Positions 60,327-64,000 of a stretch of DNA of 64,000 bases are shown in pieces. The position numbers and the translations under genes were made by a program. The notes below the pieces were generated by a model, which saw only the letters and a program-made list of their open reading frames with translations, did not search any database and had not been told where the DNA came from. Position 1 is the first letter of the stretch; each line of letters opens with the position of its first letter. Origin of the DNA: Plasmodiophora brassicae. Taxonomy: Eukaryota > Endomyxa > Phytomyxea > Plasmodiophorida > Plasmodiophoridae. The DNA lies in NCBI GenBank assembly GCA_039704465.1, contig JASFAU010000019.1:1-64000 (forward strand), in the 5' to 3' direction.

Positions 60327-61109
60327 CTAGTCGAGATCGTGTTTGTACTGGCGAAGGCGGCGACGGCGCTCCCGAAGCGCATCGTCGAGGTGCTCGGTGA
60401 AGACCGTGTCGGGCTCGTCGGCCCCAGCGTAGAACCCGTCGTGGTAGGCGTCGAGCAGCGACTGCAGGACCATGGCGGCCGCGGCACCATCGACGTGGCC
60501 GTCGCCCACCAGCGACTGACGGCGACCCAGCGCCCATGCATCCGCGTTCACGCGCGCCGTACTGCATCGTTCGTCCCAGAAGACGACCGGTGGCAGCGTG
60601 GCCCGGCACCATCGTCGCAGCCCGTCGACGAAGGTGCCGACGGACCGGCAGGCGGGCCCCGGTGTGCCGTCGTCCTGCAACGGGTACCCGACGACGACGA
60701 CGTCGGTCGGTTCGGCTCTGCACCGGTCCGCAATCGCCTTGTACGCGCTGGCGAATTGCATGATATCGGAGTTGGACAGCGTGCCGGACATCCACCTGGA
60801 CGTGGCCGACCCGATCAGCAGGTGGCCGGGGCGCGACACGCACCCAGCAGGGAACGCGATCCGGGCCGCCAGGTCGGATCGCGCCAGGCCCACACGACGC
60901 AGGCCAACGTCAACGCCCAGCAGGCGCATGTTCCGCGTGCTTAACCCGTCCTGCACCGAGCGCAGCAGTCGAAGCACGTGCGAAACGTCCATCTGCAGCG
61001 CCGCGCGTCTGCGCAACTGTCCCACACGGCGTTGCGCGCGACGTTTGTCTGCGACGACGCTGCAGCTGCACGCCGGTGACTGCGGGGCTGCACCCGCGGT
61101 ACAACTCAT
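60327..61109 (-). CDS. RuvX/YqgF-like Holliday junction resolvase-fold protein
   Basis: The open frame codes 260 residues. The RNase H-fold core starts at about residue 61 with MRLLGVDVGLRRVGLARSD (first acidic residue), then DVVVVGYPLQDDG, FWDERCSTARV and HVDGAAAAMVL, the standard YqgF blocks. A 60-residue N-terminal extension rich in Arg could be an organelle-targeting leader, and the tail is basic. A 48-bp GT-AG intron (60843-60796) removable in phase would delete residues between AFPAG and WMSGT and bring the loop to bacterial length, giving 244 residues; this needs transcripts. YqgF proteins process RNA or DNA in bacteria, and eukaryotic copies are usually organellar. Confidence 0.75.
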   Translation of the reverse strand: MSCTAGAAPQSPACSCSVVADKRRAQRRVGQLRRRAALQMDVSHVLRLLRSVQDGLSTRNMRLLGVDVGLRRVGLARSDLAARIAFPAGCVSRPGHLLIGSATSRWMSGTLSNSDIMQFASAYKAIADRCRAEPTDVVVVGYPLQDDGTPGPACRSVGTFVDGLRRWCRATLPPVVFWDERCSTARVNADAWALGRRQSLVGDGHVDGAAAAMVLQSLLDAYHDGFYAGADEPDTVFTEHLDDALRERRRRLRQYKHDLD

Positions 61110-61272
61110 GACTCCACGAAGCGACCGTGCTCGCTTCGAGACGCGGTAACGACAGCGACACGCCGCAAGAATTTGGGCCTCGTCGCGTGCATGAAAGCAG
61201 TATCGGTGCAGTCATCTGCAGGTGCGTTTTACTGAACAGCGAGCAAAGGCCGCATCGCCCATTGCCGCGCGT

Positions 61273-62091
61273 TCACTGGGCGGCTGCTGAATCCGCGGGT
61301 GACGTTCCGGTGCCGGAAAGCAGCCAGGCGTCCTGGACGGGCGGCTTCATGAAGGCGGGCGTCGTGGGCGGTGGTAGGCGCGTGGCTGCCTTTAGGGGAG
61401 GAAGCCGGGGGCGGCCTGTCGCGGCGGCCGTCTGCAGGTTGGCGAATCGCGGGGAGCGAATCGGTTTCGACGTTCGACAGGTGCGGCATCGGGTCTGGGT
61501 GGCGTGCCATTGGAGGAACCCGTCCAGGGGTTTCGGCGATGCGTCGGCGTCGACCGCAGGAAGGGCGGCGAACAGGTTGGTCAGGTTTTCCAACGGGACC
61601 ATGACGGTGGGGTCCACCTGCCCGGGTCCGTTCTCGCCGGGCAGCTGCCCTTCACCGCTATTGCCGTCGAGACGAAGGTGGCGGAGGAGGACCTCGACGA
61701 GAGCGCTGTCGTCGCCTGACGACCCGGACCTGGCGAGTGTGATCAACGCCGGCAACGCGATGCGTCCGTCGTCGTGGCAGCCGGCCTGCTGCAGGACGGT
61801 TCGCGCTAGCCGCTTGGCGACCTTACGCCCAGTCAGGCGCGTCGTCTCGCGTGTGAACACGACCTTCTTTGTGGTTGGCGCCGCAGCATCGGTGCTGACG
61901 TCACCATCTACGGGCGTGGGTCGTGGTGTAACGTCCACTGCGCGCCCATCCTGTGTCTCGTGTGGTGGTGTGTCCGATGACGCGCCTACCGACGCTGGCG
62001 CCTGCACCGCGTCCGCCGCCACAGTTTCCGCTTCCTGCGGGATGCCGGTCTCCTCGTCCTGCAAACCGGCGTGCGAATGCTGGCAGCCCAT
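61273..62091 (-). CDS. Hypothetical protein with MGC acylation motif, 272 aa
   Basis: The frame starts MGCQHSHAG: Gly2 and Cys3 are the arrangement for N-myristoylation plus palmitoylation, so membrane attachment is likely. The rest is acidic and Ala/Pro-rich with a helical middle (GRKVAKRLARTVLQQAG, DDSALVEVLLRHLRL) and a Pro-rich end. No domain is recognised. It is transcribed away from the palmitoyltransferase gene at 62474 and shares a 382-bp upstream region with it; that the two products interact is speculation. Confidence 0.6.
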   Translation of the reverse strand: MGCQHSHAGLQDEETGIPQEAETVAADAVQAPASVGASSDTPPHETQDGRAVDVTPRPTPVDGDVSTDAAAPTTKKVVFTRETTRLTGRKVAKRLARTVLQQAGCHDDGRIALPALITLARSGSSGDDSALVEVLLRHLRLDGNSGEGQLPGENGPGQVDPTVMVPLENLTNLFAALPAVDADASPKPLDGFLQWHATQTRCRTCRTSKPIRSPRFANLQTAAATGRPRLPPLKAATRLPPPTTPAFMKPPVQDAWLLSGTGTSPADSAAAQ

Positions 62092-62473
62092 CGTCCTCGC
62101 TAGAGCGTCTATGCACGCTTAACCGTGGGTCGCCCTGGGTACCGCCGTCGATCGAACCTGCCTCCGTGCACTGGAACCGACAATGTTCGGAGAAACGCAT
62201 CGGTACGCTTCCCGCGCTGGGCAGCAACCGGCCCTCCCAGCATCTTCGCCCCTGGGAAGTCAGCGATCTCGCACGGACGTCATGGCTGTCCTGCTGGAAG
62301 CGCCACTGAAACGCGCACGCGTATACGGGTCCCGCCTGCGAAGAGTAGGGCGCGTCCAGCGGCGCAGAGGATCCCGCCTGACTCCGGGAAGGAGGACCCG
62401 CCCCGCGCCTCCCGGTCCGGCACAGGCTGAGCGTCGTCGGGCAATCCATCGGTCGGGGGGAAGGCGGTGCGTA
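62092..62473. promoter_or_regulatory. Divergent promoter region
   Basis: 382 bp lie between the MGC-protein and DHHC-family gene starts. No distinct motif is seen. Confidence 0.4.
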
Positions 62474-63498
62474 ATGCCCCGGTGCTGCGACCGTCTGGCG
62501 CTAGCGCTGACGGCGCTCTCGTCCGTCCTGCTGGCCGCCGTCTTCACCTACGTCATGGCGTTCGTGCCTGGCCGCGCGCCCGGTGCCTACCTGACCGTCT
62601 TCCTGGCCGCGTACGCCCTGCACGTCGTCGCGTTCTACAGGACGTCGCGCACCGATCCAGGTGATCGCCCGGTCGCGCCCACCTGACCCGCCGTGGCTGA
62701 CGCGTCCGACCAGGGCGGATCCCGTCCGATTTCACGCCGACACCGACGACGTGCGTCGAGCGGAAGCGGTCCGACCGGCAGGCGTTCCGCTTCTGCCGCA
62801 AGTGCCGCGTGTTCAAACCGGACCGGGCGCACCACTGCGACCGATGCGGGCGGTGCGCGATGCGAATGGACCAGTCGGTGCCCCGTACCGTTTCGTGCCG
62901 CGCGCCCGCGACCGCCGTGCCTGGCTAACGCGCGATCGTCGTCCTCGCAGCTGCTGCATGTTCGTCGGCAATTGCATCGGCGCCGGCAACCACAAGTTCT
63001 TCCTGCTGATGCTGTTCTGGACGGTCTGCGTGTCTCTCTCTCTCCGTCTACGGCTGCTGACAGCGGGGCGCGTCGGCAGGCGGTTGCCTGTGGCGTGATC
63101 GCGCTGGCCATCTGCGACGTCCACGGGCGGTACTACCCGCGGTCCTTCCTGCTGTCGCTGTTCGCCGAGTCTCGGGTCCACTTCGGGACCGTGGCCCTCG
63201 TCGCCGGCACCGTCTCCGTCGGCATCGGCCTGTTCCTGGTGTTCCACGTCGTGCTGCTGGCCGCCAACCTGACCAGCATCGAGCTGCATGAGAAGCGCGG
63301 GTTCTCCTGCCGCCCCCAGGTTCGTCGTTGCCCTGCGGCGCGCTGTCGGTGCACCCCGCCCTCGTGACGCGTGTCGTCGTGCAGTACCGCAATCCGTTCG
63401 ACGTCGGCCTGCTGGACAACGTTCGCAGCGTGCTCGGTCGGCGGCCCTGGCTGTGGCTGGTCCCCGTTCGGGACGGCGGGAAACCGCACGACCTCTAG
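62474..63498 (+). CDS. DHHC-family protein acyltransferase with DHCC motif
   Basis: Five exons (62474-62660, 62714-62873, 62951-63023, 63080-63319, 63385-63498) give 257 residues. Two N-terminal TM helices (LALTALSSVLLAAVFTYVMA, AYLTVFLAAYALHVVAFY) are followed by TDPG, the Cys-rich domain (CRKCRVFKPDRAHHCDRC), then GNCIGAGNHKFF and two more TM helices (IALAI, VALVAGTVSVGIGLFLVFHV). The C-terminal NPFDVG matches the family NPYD-G box. Across the 62873/62951 junction the active motif reads D-H-C-C instead of D-H-H-C, followed by Met instead of Pro; the acyl-accepting last Cys is kept. The enzyme should palmitoylate proteins at Golgi or ER membranes, if active. Confidence 0.85.
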
Positions 63499-63591
63499 GA
63501 CAGACGGACGTCTGTCGCACCCCCACGCGCAGACGTCGGATGGCGATCAAACACGGATGGATAGGTTTATACACACACAGCGAGAGATAGG

Positions 63592-63999
63592 TTATTCGAT
63601 GGCCATGCTGACGAGCTGCCCGGCGAGCGCCAGGTCCTGGTACAGGGTCAGCAGCGACGTGGCGGCGGCCATCAGCTCGTCGTTCATGTCATCGCCCGCC
63701 GTCGGGATGCCGCACGCGACCGTCAGGATCGTCTTTGCCGCCGCCACCGCCCTGCTGGACGCCCTCGTGGCCGATCGGCAGTCGTTGGATCGTCCCAGAC
63801 GTCGGCAGCGGGTGCACGGGCGCCCGTCGTCGCACCGGGCCTTGGCGCCGCGACAATGGTGGCACGCGACGTACGCTCGTGGAGGGCGGGTCGCCGCTCG
63901 CGCCGGGTCGGCTCGTGTCGCGCGCTTCGGGGCCGCCGCACGATCGACGCAGGTGCTGGCCAGGCCCTGGCGGGTGCACCTGGCGCACGGGCGCTCCTT
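63592..63999 (-). CDS. Second double-Zn2Cys6 protein, 5' end outside window
   Basis: An open frame runs leftward from the window edge to a TAA at 63594-63592 (135 residues). It holds the end of one C6 cluster (CARCTRQGLASTC) and a complete second one (CHHCRGAKARC, CTRC), with the same spacing as the gene at 59709. It then reads LMAAATSLLTLYQDLALAG to the C-terminus MAIE. The arrangement matches the neighbour, so the two are paralogues 3.3 kb apart on opposite strands. No start codon is available because the window ends. Confidence 0.75.
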   Translation of the reverse strand, partial: KERPCARCTRQGLASTCVDRAAAPKRATRADPARAATRPPRAYVACHHCRGAKARCDDGRPCTRCRRLGRSNDCRSATRASSRAVAAAKTILTVACGIPTAGDDMNDELMAAATSLLTLYQDLALAGQLVSMAIE

Positions 64000-64000
64000 G

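Overview
This window is nuclear DNA of a unicellular or simple eukaryote. Genes are split by very short spliceosomal introns, mostly 44-87 bp, GT-AG with two probable GC-AG cases. The gene set includes ISWI, a transcriptional CDK with an RS tail, NUDCD2, FAN/NSMAF, a heterotrimeric G-alpha and peroxisomal-type thiolase. TmcB-like and TTC23-like genes, fungal-type Zn2Cys6 clusters and chromoviruses point to a protist. A GC-rich zoosporic lineage such as a plasmodiophorid (Rhizaria) would fit, but this is inference only.

Layout. 1-9.9 kb is a nest of retrotransposons: a plus-strand Ty3/Gypsy chromovirus sits inside the 3' LTR of a minus-strand chromovirus, which itself cuts a protein kinase gene. 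9.9-22.3 kb is repeat-rich and nearly gene-free: degenerate repeat units, a 103-bp-arm inverted repeat, perfect hairpins, a 175-bp duplication and gene relics, including a GT10 fucosyltransferase C-terminus. 22.5-36.5 kb holds a large TmcB-like PAS membrane protein, a DAZ/Boule-like RRM protein, a CDK9/12-type kinase, NUDCD2 and a 1043-aa C2-like protein. 36.5-42 kb is a lower-GC island with G-alpha and the first of two tandem LRR-lectin receptors. 42-64 kb is GC-rich and gene-dense: the second LRR-lectin receptor, thiolase, TTC23-like, ISWI, FAN (BEACH-WD40), two Zn2Cys6 proteins, a RuvX/YqgF nuclease and a DHHC-family acyltransferase with a DHCC motif.

Themes. Membrane sensing and lipid signalling recur: TmcB-like protein, two LRR-SUEL lectin receptors beside a G-alpha, FAN, a palmitoyltransferase and a protein with a predicted acylated N-terminus. 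Most gene models below were built by joining exons by hand. For the long models the exon lengths sum to a multiple of three and known motifs line up across the junctions; transcripts were not available.
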